Origin: Gracilaria domingensis
Taxonomy: Eukaryota > Rhodophyta > Florideophyceae > Gracilariales > Gracilariaceae
Direction of reading: 5' to 3'
DNA: 59,366 nt
NCBI GenBank assembly: GCA_022539475.1
Contig: VCMS01000402.1
Span: forward strand, 1-59,366
Part shown: positions 10,625 through 22,078 of the stretch, in pieces
How the letters are laid out: each line of letters opens with the position of its first letter
Numbering within the stretch: the stretch's first letter is position 1
Notes under the pieces: generated by a model
Told to the model about the DNA's origin: nothing
What the model saw: only the letters and a program-made list of their open reading frames with translations
The model's database searches: none
Translations under genes and position numbers: made by a program

Positions 10625-13255
10625 AAACTCGAAGGATAAATACGGATTATCATGTTACAGATCACAAGGTTTAGAGGACAATAAAGGCCTTTCTCTCTGT
10701 ACTCCCCTGCAGATTGTCCCAGCGGCTTCCAGGATGTTCTGGATTTTGGCATACCTACCATCTTTCTGTCGCTTCTTCTCAAGAAAAAGAAGTAATGATA
10801 AGGCAATTCGAAAGTAGTTCTGCACGTTCCCGGAAATAAGCCCTGGAAACATCAAGAACCTTCCTCAGATCCGACTTCTAAAATTTGGAACTTATGAAAT
10901 GGAGTGCGCAGCAGGTGAATGCGGCCAGAGAAAAAATGTGATCTGACATGCGCGCAAGATTTCTCCAGACAACAGGTGATACGAAAGACAGACCCAAGCA
11001 TAATGGCAGAAGTTGCATTCAAGAGACGGTCGTGTGTTATCCATTGAAGCTTCGGCTATTGGTTCTCACTTTCTATATGATCTTTGCATCTAGTTCTGTT
11101 TGGCTGAGGTGAAACATGTTCTTTGTCTGGTCACAATAATATCACTCTTAATCTAGAAGAGGTCTCCCGAAAACCACAAGTTGTTGGGCATATCAAATGG
11201 ATTACTCTCTGGAGAAGATACAACACGTCTATGGAGATCAACTAATGCTTTACCCAGTTCAATGGGGAGGATCTAATTACTTTCCCCCTGGTGCCCTTTT
11301 TAGCTTACAAGGCAGAGGATTTGCCGGCCTCGTATGCTGAGATTACTTAGTGAACCCTTTTCTACACCGATATAGGGCTCGAGAAGACGTCGTTCTTCTA
11401 GATGGCGGGAAGCAAGGGTTGTATCCGCCTAATTATTGATTGCCGACCCCGAACAGTCACTCTGCAATGGAACATCTGTCCGGTTAAGAAGCGTATGTTG
11501 TTTGTGGCCTATTTTTCAATCTTAGTCCGCATTTAATTGTTGCTTCATGCTCAAGCACGCACGCTAACTTCATCGCCATGACATCTTCCTAGAGAATTTA
11601 TTTGTGACCACCTCCCGTCTGTCTATCGCAGTGCATGGTGTGAGAGTACTACAGGCGTAGCTTGGAAGAAGAGTACGAGCAGTTTTCTATATTAGCTCCC
11701 ACTATATTTACAAGAGCTTAGAATTCTCGCTCTCAACGCTTACTAACAATGACAGCACATACCAGAGGTAGAAAATGAGGATATAAGGATAGTCCTAACC
11801 AGTAGCTTCTCAATCACAACAAGAAGCAGTGAGAGTATAATTGAATCAATGATGCTGCTGGATCTATGTCCACGGTGTTTGTTCATCTCCATTTCGATGT
11901 GCACAGATATTGACGAGGACGCTCATGAATCGTTCTTGTGCGAATCATCAACGCCCACTCTCTTCATTTAACTATCAAGTCTTCAAAGGTGTTCAGAAGC
12001 GCAACGTTAATGAGAGAGAGTGGAAGATTTCCTTGGAAACAAAGGATTGCTTTCAACGCAGTATTTCAAGCCAAAGTCTGCCTGACAAAAGTACCATGTA
12101 GCTGCCCACTTTGTACCACAGGAGGCACAACCTGACTGAGACATTGGTGAAGGAGATCTGTATTACGGTATGGTGCACCAGATATTCGAAATCGTTCTCG
12201 AACTTCATTAGAATGGCAGAAGGAAGAACAGTACGATCCATGTTCATTGATATGTCATGGCAGTATGGACTCAACATCGACTCAGCAAATGGAGTCATCT
12301 ATGGGAAGATCATCGACACACCGTTAGATATGTGGAACGTATTGGCTGCACTGATAGGTTCATAGCCGTGATTGACATTCTGAGGCAGTATTACTTCTAC
12401 ACTGGACGACGAACGACTAGACCACTCGTAACGAAATCACGAGGTCCTTCAAGGCGTTCGGAAGAGAATTTAAGGAGGGCGCGACGAATACAGAATGAAT
12501 GACCAGATGTTAAGACCAGGAGCGTTGCAGGGAATCCAAAATTATGTTTGAAACAAGTAGGGCGGCCTATGGAAACTAATCATTCGCAAACGACAGAAAT
12601 TAGCTTCATCGTTTGAAGCTTTGAGATGTTTAAAAGGGAGTTCTGTTCTTTTGCAGAAAAGACGAAAGAGTAAATGCGTCCAATGCGCCGTGACGCAACG
12701 CCCTAAGACTCTGCGCTTATACACCTTCTGTCGCAATAGAATCTCAGTACTCGTCTGACAACCGTAAGGCGTATTCGCGCTGACCCGAGTCATGCACGGC
12801 TACTCGCTCACGCCGCGATACTATAACTACGGTGGACACATCTCGCATCAGCCGGAGAGGCGCAAGCATCTCTTGCTCAGACGTGTACTATCCACCTGAT
12901 CCACGACAGCTCAGCTGCTCTCGTCGTATCTCTATCCAATCCGTACTATCTCCGCACCATACGAAGATTTAGTGGGCCGTTAGCCCTTTCAGTGCGCGTT
13001 ACGTCAGCTCTCGAATTAACGCCAAATTGCTGCCATAAAAAAGAAAAAGTACCCACAATGATCGCTATAATCTCCTGTAAAAGAATCAATCCGTTCTTCC
13101 AACCTAAACCTACTTCCAGAGGCATGATCATCATACAGGTATGTTGTGGGAAGTGCCTTCAGGAGAAGGACCTATAAGCCAGGCATCGCATAGAAGAAAA
13201 AGGACCATGGTCCACAGGACTTCTGAGGATCGGCTCCTTCACGGCTCGTCGCTAT
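10625..13255. other. Decayed, unassigned region
   Basis: No intact gene. A short plus-strand frame at 12,111-12,365 (84 codons) has natural-looking composition but is flanked by stops and frame changes; I cannot assign it. The stretch ends where similarity to the Gypsy LTR begins near 13,256. Confidence 0.35.
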
Positions 13256-13791
13256 CGATAGTACCAGCCACAAGGACTGCGTCGGATCAGAGCTTGCACT
13301 ATCCCTCATAAAGGACAAATTGCGCAGCACCCAAGCCTTAGGGAACGAACAGAGCACTTCAACGTACGTTAACAACGGGCGCGCGAGATAGGCGCGCAAG
13401 CCACTTATTAGTGACGGTCGCTACTATTACTGATCTGCCGTCTAGTGAGAACTAGACGATGACAAGAATCCGGCTACTGGGGAGTGGTGCTTAGGTTTAG
13501 CCTCGCCACCTGCAGCACCCTCCGATTAGAATATCTACTCGCCGCTGGCCGTCTAAGTGCCTGTGTGCACCTCCCACGGCACAAGCCACGTGTCGGAAAT
13601 ATTAAACTATCATTCACCCTTACTAAGGGGGTGGTCCGCCGAAGCACACGGACAACTGTCACGACACCTTACACGTGCTGAGCAACCCCTGAGGCTGCAC
13701 CAATTTGGACAATCTAATAAAACCACGTACTAGCTCGCCACCCTCGTGTCTGTCAGTGGCTCTCGTGGTGCCTCTCCACATAATGCACTAT
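13256..13791 (-). repeat. Diverged LTR of the Gypsy family at 41.6-52.1 kb
   Basis: This aligns end to end with the LTR at 41,609-42,034. Shared landmarks are a block containing CAAATTGCGCAGCACCCAAG, the CCACGTGTCG block, the ACAACTGTCAC block and the terminal TGCACTA. It is about 110 bp longer than the reference LTR, mostly from scattered one- and two-base insertions. The strand is given in the sense of the full-length element. Confidence 0.7.
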
Positions 13792-16700
13792 CGGACTCCC
13801 CTCAGTCCTGCACCTCGTGTATCGAGGCTGGCCAAACAACAGTCCCCACGCGGCGTCGGAGCGAACATGCGATTGCAATTTTACAGACACCAATTGTAAA
13901 GTCCCACCAAAATCCCATTGGGAGATGACATCGTACGCACGCAACGCAGCGAGGGAAGCAGCCCACATCCCCCGCAGTGGGAAACTTATCCCATTGTGGG
14001 TCGAGGCAGTACACGGCCGACGCCACGTTTTGTTTCCTTAAAGATTCTCGAGTTTGTGGTGGCGAAATGGGCGCGCGTTCAGTAGCACGCGTCCGACCGA
14101 TCACGGCGATCTTCAGGGTTCCCTGGCGTTCCGGTGAAGCGCCCAGAGTGTCGTGCCGTCCCAGTCAAAGAGTTCCCATATGCCGAACATCCGGGCATCG
14201 CTGCTAGGTCTTCCACAGGGGATACCTCAAAACGATCACTTCCCGACTGAGTTAAGCTGTTACCCAAGGCTTAACTCTCTCATATATCCTCTCTCTCAAC
14301 CCCACCCCTCTCCTTCCGAGCGGACTTGTGGAACGCACAATTATCGTGCTGAGAGGCTTACTTGTCACCTTGCGTTGCCGACACACTTCGGCAGCGTCCT
14401 CCTCACGGATGATTCCTCGCCAGATACACTTCGCTACTCTCTGACATCATATCAGACGCTTAACATGTGCCCATGTTGCTCCGACACATTCATGACCATC
14501 ATCTTCATATCCTGGACACACACGCACCTGCTACGTCTGATGATGCCGCTCACCTAGGAATGACGTGCTCGCAGTCCGCTTTTCACAGATTATCCATATC
14601 CGACTAATTTCGACGGTCATCGGCGCGCCTCATAGCAGATAGCTATATCATCCCGCTCTACTCAACAGTGCTCAATCTAACCAAATGTAAGCATTCCTAT
14701 CTATCATCCACACAGCGCTCGCCATCTATACTCCGCCGTGTCGCCTTCGCACTATGCGATTCCACACGGTCTAGCATCAGTGAGCCACCTCCACCCTGCG
14801 TCCGCTCGGACGGAGTCTCCACTCCGGCAGCTTGCGCCTAATCACACTCTTTCGACTACGCTCAACATAGACACACGTGTGATGCTGTCGCGTACATCTC
14901 TGTACTACAGACCACTCGTAGCTTCCTAAGTCCTCAGTTCTTCGCCGGTCATCAAGCTCGTGGTGTGTGCAGATGCTCCTCCAATACCGTCTCGTAGACA
15001 TTATCGTCCACACGGCCCTATCTCCTAATCGATCTCCATTCCCCGCGGGTCTAGAACGGCAACGCCACGTCCTCTGTTGACGCCGCTTTCGACGCGAGGC
15101 GGAAGCACACGCACAACACACCCGTTGGGATATCAGCACGTCCTCGCAAGGGTTCGCCGCTACCCGTCGTCTTGCGGTACAGGAGCCCTGCGGGTTGAAC
15201 GCGTTTGCTTCATCGTTCGCTTCCCGCCACTCCGTACGTCGACATACGCTATGTTCCGATCCTCGACGGGTTAGATTCCGCGCGTACCCGCTGCAACTCC
15301 AAGGCAGGGCGGGGCAATCTGAATTGCACTCGCAGCCTGCGACAATGCGCTCCGCCCTAGCCGGTGATACTTCTTCACAAGCGACTGGCGGATCTGACCC
15401 CACGAGGGCCTTCGACATACCACGGCCCGAAGGTACACGTAGGCGCGGACACGTCGCTATCCCTACACGATTGACAGTTTACGTTCCCATAGGCGGTCCA
15501 ATTATACTTCGACGCGCGGCCTGCTTCGAAATCTGTTTCGACTATCAAGATTCTCGCAGAAGAAGTCGCCGCTATCCGCGTGGTAGTCGTGCGTGCCCGT
15601 TAGGTTCATATGCCCTCAATCACTGTCTAATGACATCCGCACGGTCGGATCCGGGAAACCTTTCGCCAGGCATGCCTGCCCGTTGTTAGGAAGAACTTGC
15701 CTATCAGCAACGAGACGGGATCTCATCGGTGCATTTTACGCGGATACTCACCCCAGTCTGGGGGAAAGCACTGAAGTCCCCCTGGTGAGGTCATTATCTC
15801 CTCGGATTATCCGCGATCCAAACCCCCCTATGATCCAGATATACTGGCTCTACGCGGGATTACTGAGGCAAATTCGTTATGCTGCTACGATGCCCGTATC
15901 AGGGAGATGCACAAGATTCCTATTCGGGTGGCAGCAAACACAGAGTTTTTGATCTGCCCCGTGCGGAATTCCGCGTTCGCGACACTTTAGCATCACAATT
16001 GGCTACCATTAGCCGATATCATGTCCGTTTCTCGCTTTTAGGGTATGCCGGAACTCCTTCCCTCACTCGGCGTACACTCGAAAATTATGTCAGCGGCGCT
16101 AACGCAGTCACCGATCCGTTCTGGCAGTGTTTTTCGTGAAGTGATGCGTCCTCTCCGCCTTCATGGTGGTGGCTGTACTCTGCGCTCAGAGCAGTTCCGG
16201 TGCGTACGAAATGCTGGCCGATTGGCGCCTGTACCACGACCACAATCCTAATCCCGAAGGCGTGTTTCGCTGATCCGGCCGCTGTCATCGCTACGCGACG
16301 CGCCTCCTTGGTGGTTTCAGACATTCTGGTTGCGGTCCAACTATGTTCTCGACGGACGTTCTCCAATTTGCTGGACGACGGTTCTGACGTTATTGATTGC
16401 TCCTAAACAACATTGTTTTGTAGGTACGACTACTGATTAGCCACCGCTACCACGATATGCCCCGAACTTTGCCATGCGTTAAGACGATGGTAAGGTGTAC
16501 GCGAACATGCCGGCCGTATCGTACGTTTGGGGTGAGAGAGCGAACTCGGAACACACCCGGAATAGTCGAGGGATTACTGGCCCTTTGGGGCGTTGGTTTG
16601 TTATGCGTTCATTGGAGACCCCAATGCAGCCTCCACCGGGGTCCGTTGATATTTGCAGTCATCCTGGTCCCGCGTTGGGTCAGACGTTGCTGCGGCTGTC

Positions 16701-18351
16701 GCGGGTGGACAGAGGACGAAGACGATGTCCTCATTCCGCCTTTTGGGTTCCTTGCTTGCTCCGGTTCCGCGACCTGGCTATCCCCGTGGGAGATCCAGGC
16801 GTTGCGGATTGCTGCCGGCTGCTAGCCCAGATATCCCCATGCAGGTCTCGTCTTATCTGCAGTCCCTGCGGGTTTCCGCTTCAGCGGGCGAGCACAATTG
16901 CGCCAGCTGGCCCTGTGGGAGTGCAGGCCGATGCCGCCTCCCGCTGCGCCTGTCATCCCATATGAGTATTGGGTACGTTCGCCGCATCGGGAGGCTAGCA
17001 CCGGTGGTGTGCATTTCCAGTTTTCGAGGTTATGGGTGCTTGCTCTCTGGCCGCTCTACAGGAGGAAGTGCCAGAAACAGGGGCTTGAATTCCCCGCGAT
17101 TCTCTCTTAGGTGCTCTGACTGCCGCCCGACTCTTTTGTGCTCGTGACTCCGCGCCTGCTACGCGTTGTTTCCTAGAGGCCATGGGGATAACCTTTTTTT
17201 CCCGGGCCACCCCGCCGGGGGCTTTTGATTGGGCGACGTCGTCGCCTCGCCATAGGCATAACGTCTCGCCGCTGACCCTCTTGAAGATTATATAGCTTCC
17301 GTTTCGGTCTGCCTGCCAATTCCGTTGAGGTACCGCTGCGGACTCGCCTCGCGGAGCGACCAATGTTGCGTGAGTCTGGATGATGACCCTAACTTGGGAT
17401 TGCCGTTTGGCATCGGGAAGAGGATGCAGTGAATGCAAAGCTCTGAGCTTCAGGCGCACTCGTCCCGAAAGGCCATGTCTCGAGAATGGCGGAGCCGCCT
17501 GCAGTGGTCACGCGCACGATGCATAGATATCGAACCGTGAGGGGGCAAAGCGCTCCGTCGCGTTCCACCGCCGCTGATCCCGAAAACGGGTCAAACGCGG
17601 GCACTGCCGCAAGGCCTCCACTGTGAGAACCTCCTGACGCAGACTCCGGGGTATCCCTTGATGGGAGGTGGGTCCCAGTGCGTTTCGCTCACTGCCTCGC
17701 CGTGCGGGACGGGTTGCGGTTCTCTAAGGCGTCATCTTCACGGTCGGACATCCTCGACGCCGTCCTGCGCAGTGCAGTTTCGTTCGTCGCGTCGTACCCG
17801 TGGTGTGATGATGCGTGAGCGCGCCTCGACGTTTAAGTCCAGTAAAGATCTCAGCGTTCTCCATTGCCTTTGCCAGCGACGCGTGTTTTCGCGGCCGCCG
17901 TTTGCGGTGCGTTCATCCCCTGTGAGGGCGCAGCGCGTTGCCCTTTGGTGGTTGCGCGGTGGATACCGCAGCGTGCGGCAGGGCTGGCTTTCTGTCTCGC
18001 AAAATTGAGACCTGCTTCGGCGTCCCCTTCCCCTTTCTTGGAGTGCACTTGCGACTCCAAGCGTTTCAATGAAACGGTCCCGGCCGGGTGAGCCGCGAGC
18101 GACGTAGCGATGGTGCGCACGCGCCGCGCCTGCACGGTGCTGCGCTCGTGCGCGCGGCACGTGCAGCATGAGGCGGCGCGGGCACAGTAGCCGCGGGGCA
18201 GGCAGATAGTATGTCCTCGATAGGTGAATAGGCCAGCAAGCAGCCGGCGTTTCCACAGAGGGTTACTTGCAAGGGCGAAAAAAAACATTCGCGCTGGAAA
18301 TTACACCTCCCAGATGGGGTCGAAAACGGCGATTCTTTGTTTTGCCCGTAG
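13792..18351 (-). mobile_element. Diverged 3' non-coding part of a second Gypsy element, cut by the assembly gap
   Basis: After the LTR the sequence follows the untranslated 3' part of the full element: 13,800-14,060 matches 42,035-42,290, and 17,650-18,351 matches about 43,640-44,330. It is longer than the reference segment (about 4.6 versus 2.3 kb), so it carries extra sequence as well as many small indels. No gag or pol coding sequence remains here. The last bases before the gap (TTTGTTTTGCCCGT) correspond to about 44,318-44,331, so coding sequence would be expected next, within the gap. Confidence 0.65.
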
Positions 18352-19084
18352 NNNNNNNNNNNNNNNNNNNNNNNNNNNNNNNNNNNNNNNNNNNNNNNNN
18401 NNNNNNNNNNNNNNNNNNNNNNNNNNNNNNNNNNNNNNNNNNNNNNNNNNNNNNNNNNNNNNNNNNNNNNNNNNNNNNNNNNNNNNNNNNNNNNNNNNNN
18501 NNNNNNNNNNNNNNNNNNNNNNNNNNNNNNNNNNNNNNNNNNNNNNNNNNNNNNNNNNNNNNNNNNNNNNNNNNNNNNNNNNNNNNNNNNNNNNNNNNNN
18601 NNNNNNNNNNNNNNNNNNNNNNNNNNNNNNNNNNNNNNNNNNNNNNNNNNNNNNNNNNNNNNNNNNNNNNNNNNNNNNNNNNNNNNNNNNNNNNNNNNNN
18701 NNNNNNNNNNNNNNNNNNNNNNNNNNNNNNNNNNNNNNNNNNNNNNNNNNNNNNNNNNNNNNNNNNNNNNNNNNNNNNNNNNNNNNNNNNNNNNNNNNNN
18801 NNNNNNNNNNNNNNNNNNNNNNNNNNNNNNNNNNNNNNNNNNNNNNNNNNNNNNNNNNNNNNNNNNNNNNNNNNNNNNNNNNNNNNNNNNNNNNNNNNNN
18901 NNNNNNNNNNNNNNNNNNNNNNNNNNNNNNNNNNNNNNNNNNNNNNNNNNNNNNNNNNNNNNNNNNNNNNNNNNNNNNNNNNNNNNNNNNNNNNNNNNNN
19001 NNNNNNNNNNNNNNNNNNNNNNNNNNNNNNNNNNNNNNNNNNNNNNNNNNNNNNNNNNNNNNNNNNNNNNNNNNNNNNNNNNNN
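18352..19084. other. Assembly gap (733 Ns)
   Basis: This is a run of N. To its left is the Gypsy 3' region and to its right the end of the duplicated cluster. The two sides do not belong together in any obvious way. True content and length are unknown, and any reading frame drawn across it is meaningless. Confidence 1.
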
Positions 19085-19260
19085 CATCAACCCGCAACTT
19101 GTACTCCACCTCATTCACAAGTAAAGCACCTTCATCTCCTCCTTCCTCTACTTCCACCATCTCCGCGAATGATAGCGTAAGATTCTCATCATCATTCTCA
19201 ACGGTTTTTCCTCCTCATCCTCAACAACCATCCTCCCAGCTCACTCTCTCCCTCGTATCC
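19085..19260 (-). pseudogene. Fragment of an acidic protein running into the gap
   Basis: On the minus strand an open frame rich in Glu, Asp and Val runs from about 19,200 into the Ns (for example residues MVEVEEGGDEGA, encoded from 19,160). Upstream, near 19,205, the frame breaks at a run of five As; one more A would join it to another Glu/Asp-rich stretch. The left copy (9,001-9,090, plus strand) is recognisable but more broken. Function is unknown, and it may be the tail of a larger gene lost in the gap. Confidence 0.3.
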
Positions 19261-20610
19261 ACCACCACTGCTCCTTCTTCCAACCCGGCTCCGGAACCCG
19301 TCTGAACCCACCGATGTCTCCTTCTTACTCACTCCTTTCTCCTTCCTTGTTCCTGCACGCCACCCTTCGGCTGATTTACATCCCTCCTTCTACCCCCACC
19401 AATCCCTCGCGTTGCGATCCGGCCCTCTTCTCGCCATTTCCTCTCGCAGACCTCTCTTCCCTCACCCCATCTCCCTCACATCACCTTAACTTCGCCCCAA
19501 ACTATCCGTTCGCGCCGGTACCAAAAGTCTCTCGCATCCTCGTCCTCGCTTCCGATCCCAAACTCCTAACCTCGCAAACGCCGTTCAGATCTTCGTCTTC
19601 GCCCGGAGTTACCGGCGTTCCCTCCACACTTCCCCGCTACTCGCCCTTCTTCCTCCATTAATGCACCTCCTTTCGGCTCCCTCCAGGCTTCCTCAATGGC
19701 GTTTTATCATCTTCTTCTCGCTGCCTCTTTCATCCGCTCATTCCTTAGGCACCTAGTCACCCATTACTTCGTCAGTCGAGCCAACGTCCTCTCGCCATGC
19801 GCAGTTCCTCATGCAGCTCTTCGACCAGCACTGCAGTGGGCCCGATGTGTTTGATGTCCTCTCTCTCGACACACTCTTTAACATTCTGCTGCGACCGTCT
19901 ATAGAGATAGCCGACTCCCCACGATATTATGGACGGAGATCTTCATCGCTCATGGTCGCGTTGGTAGATAGATCTGGAAAAAGAGCAAAAGGGATATCGA
20001 AAGAGAAATCAGGGAAGCCGAAACAGACAGAACGTCGCTGAATCGCTCCTTTCGCGAACCGATTCACGGTGTACAAGGGTAGACGCTTTCGTCCCATGAC
20101 ACTGTTTAGTACCGCCGCACCCGCTCATATCCGTTTCCAACGCTCTCCGCATTCGCAAATGTATTTTTCATATTTACTAGCACAATTCTTTCACTTTTGA
20201 AACACTCTCTATGTCTTTCTCATTCTCCATGTTCTTTCCAACCGTTGCGAGAAGGGCGTCCCTTTCATACATGTTCATGCCAGTAGTATATGAAATGAAA
20301 TCCTACCACTACCATCATATCATGATTCTTCCGTCCTCTTCATCGCCCTACATTTTACTCTTCATGTACTCTCTCTTCATGGCTTTTCCATCACACGAAG
20401 CTAAGTTCGCCACTCGTTTTTATGAACACCTTCTTCACTTCAAATTTACAAGCCTCAACAGGAAACAAAACATTAGATATAGCTCCTTCGATACACCTTT
20501 TATAGGTAATATCTGCTCGTTTCGTTCTCAATAAATATATCTTCTCCTCGCCCCTTCTTTCTTCATTTCTTCTCCTCTTTCCTACCTACTCACAGGCAGC
20601 AGAGCTCACA
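19261..20610. other. Pyrimidine-rich region between the gap and the membrane protein gene
   Basis: The plus strand is strongly C/T-rich from 19,100 to about 19,800. Open frames here (for example 19,314-19,661) encode Ser/Pro/Leu-rich polypeptides typical of such composition and are not preserved in frame in the left copy, so I do not call them. The 200 bp before 20,611 are well conserved between the two copies although non-coding, which suggests a promoter region. Confidence 0.4.
20497..20504 (-). promoter_or_regulatory. Conserved TATA-like box
   Basis: TATAAAAG on the minus strand, conserved in the left copy at 8,074-8,081 within a block of conserved non-coding DNA. On this strand it would drive leftward transcription toward the acidic fragment. 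It also lies about 110 bp upstream of the rightward ATG at 20,611, so a two-way promoter is possible. Confidence 0.3.
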
Positions 20611-21445
20611 ATGGCCTTCCAAAACACCCACAAGGTATCGCATGTACAGCTTCGCAACCAAACTGCTCTCATACCTATCCATCTCAACGCATTTCCCCAT
20701 AGGACATACATCACCTTTGACGACTGCCTTCAACTGAAGTACGACGTTGACACCGGGGAAGCCACGGTTCGAGGAGTCCAGACCCTTTTATCCCCCGAAC
20801 TGCTGGATGAACTCAGTGATGTTTATGACATACTTCACGAAGTTTTCAATTCATGACCGAATCCTTGAACATCCTCCCTTCTTCCACAACAATTGGGAAT
20901 CTTTCAGAGCTACCCAACTACATGTCAGAGGCTCGGTCTTATTCACATAATCCCCTGAACATGCTCTCGCTATCCTCTCTCTTGGCATTCTCCCTCTTCG
21001 TTTCAGTAGCCATAGGAGCTCTCTATGGGATTATAAAGCCTCTCACAACACACGCTCTTCTCTACGATCGCTCCTCCCCGCCAAACACAACTGGATTCAC
21101 CATCCTGTACAGCATGCTCGAAACTATGTTTCACATTATTCTGTTTGAATTGGCATTCTCTCTTCACGCCACAAGGTATGGTAGACTCGCATATGGTCCA
21201 ATGACTCCGTCGCACACATCCAGCACCGTTTCGGCACTGAGGAATAAATACCTCGGCATGGGCATCGGTGGGCTTATCGTCCTCAACCTCTCTATCTTCG
21301 TCACCTATCAGCTCCGTCCTCCTCCAATCGATGTCATGGATTCTCTCAAACTGCATGTATTTCCTTCTTCCCCGGCGGTTTCTTCTTCGGCTTCTTCACC
21401 ATTCTCATGCAACACATTTGGGATCTATTTCTCTACAAAACATAG
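20611..21445 (+). CDS. Multi-spanning membrane protein, function unknown (frameshifted)
   Basis: The gene starts at ATG 20,611. The first 81 codons encode a soluble N-terminal domain and end in TGA at 20,854-20,856; the next frame opens with the overlapping ATGA at 20,853. The second frame holds three hydrophobic helices (around 20,960-21,020, 21,100-21,160 and 21,250-21,310). A final helix rich in Phe reads in another frame at about 21,375-21,440 and ends with TAG at 21,443-21,445; the left copy supports that last frame. So one protein of about 275 residues with four membrane segments is likely, broken by about two frame changes. I recognise no family. It converges on the dioxygenase gene. 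Which membrane it sits in is not shown. Confidence 0.45.
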
Positions 21446-22078
21446 TTCCGCCTCTCCAATCGGGTGGTATACCGGAGAAGAGGGCTAAATCCGTACTGCC
21501 GTTGTATTCTAAACTCGTTCCGGAAAAGCTTTGTTCCTTCAGGATTTCCTGCTTTCTATCAGACTTTTTCTGAACAGAGTGGTCCCAGTTTTCTTCGCAC
21601 ACACACTCTCCGAGTCTTTGGACCCGAATCCTTTGGTTCGTACAGAGGTATCCCGCCCCTCCTCACAAACACCTTGTTCAATGTACTACTTGTATGCTCC
21701 GGAGTCGTCAAACACGCACCAAGAATCAACGCAAAGCGATACTTGTGCGCCATTGGTGAGCACCCTAGACCCCCGACACAACATCTACTGCCTTCTGGCG
21801 GACGTATTCACCAAGTGCGAGACAAGTAGTATACGAACATAAGTACATAACTGATACATGTTTCAACTAAACAGAATTTCTTCTCTACAAACATAGTTCC
21901 CACTTGTCATGACGCTCTCCAGGATTGAAGTGTTTGGTATGGTATCCTATCCTACCCTTCAATCTTGGGTAGAGTCGTCGCTTCCACAATTCTTAAACTT
22001 TCTCTCGATTCACAACATCATTTACTTCGAAACTATATTCGACACATAGATTACTACAAAGTTTCATCACATATTCAC
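21446..22078. other. Intergenic region between convergent genes
   Basis: This holds the 3' flanks of the membrane protein gene (+) and the dioxygenase gene (-). Open frames at 21,464-21,842 are not conserved in the left copy and have no natural protein character. No regulatory element recognised. Confidence 0.4.

Noticed and set aside
14777..18256. Several Arg-rich open frames of 100-210 codons
   Set aside because: They lie in the non-coding 3' part of a decayed retrotransposon, overlap on both strands, and reflect GC-rich composition.
18066..19180. Long open frames on both strands spanning the gap
   Set aside because: They consist mainly of Ns read as unknown residues; nothing can be inferred across the gap.
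19099..19661. Ser/Pro-rich proteins on the plus strand
   Set aside because: They follow the pyrimidine-rich composition and are not kept in frame in the left copy.
20611..21445. Bacterial operon, from the ATGA stop/start overlap at 20,853
   Set aside because: No ribosome binding sites; frameshift in a single gene explains the overlap, and introns and retroelements nearby show a eukaryote.
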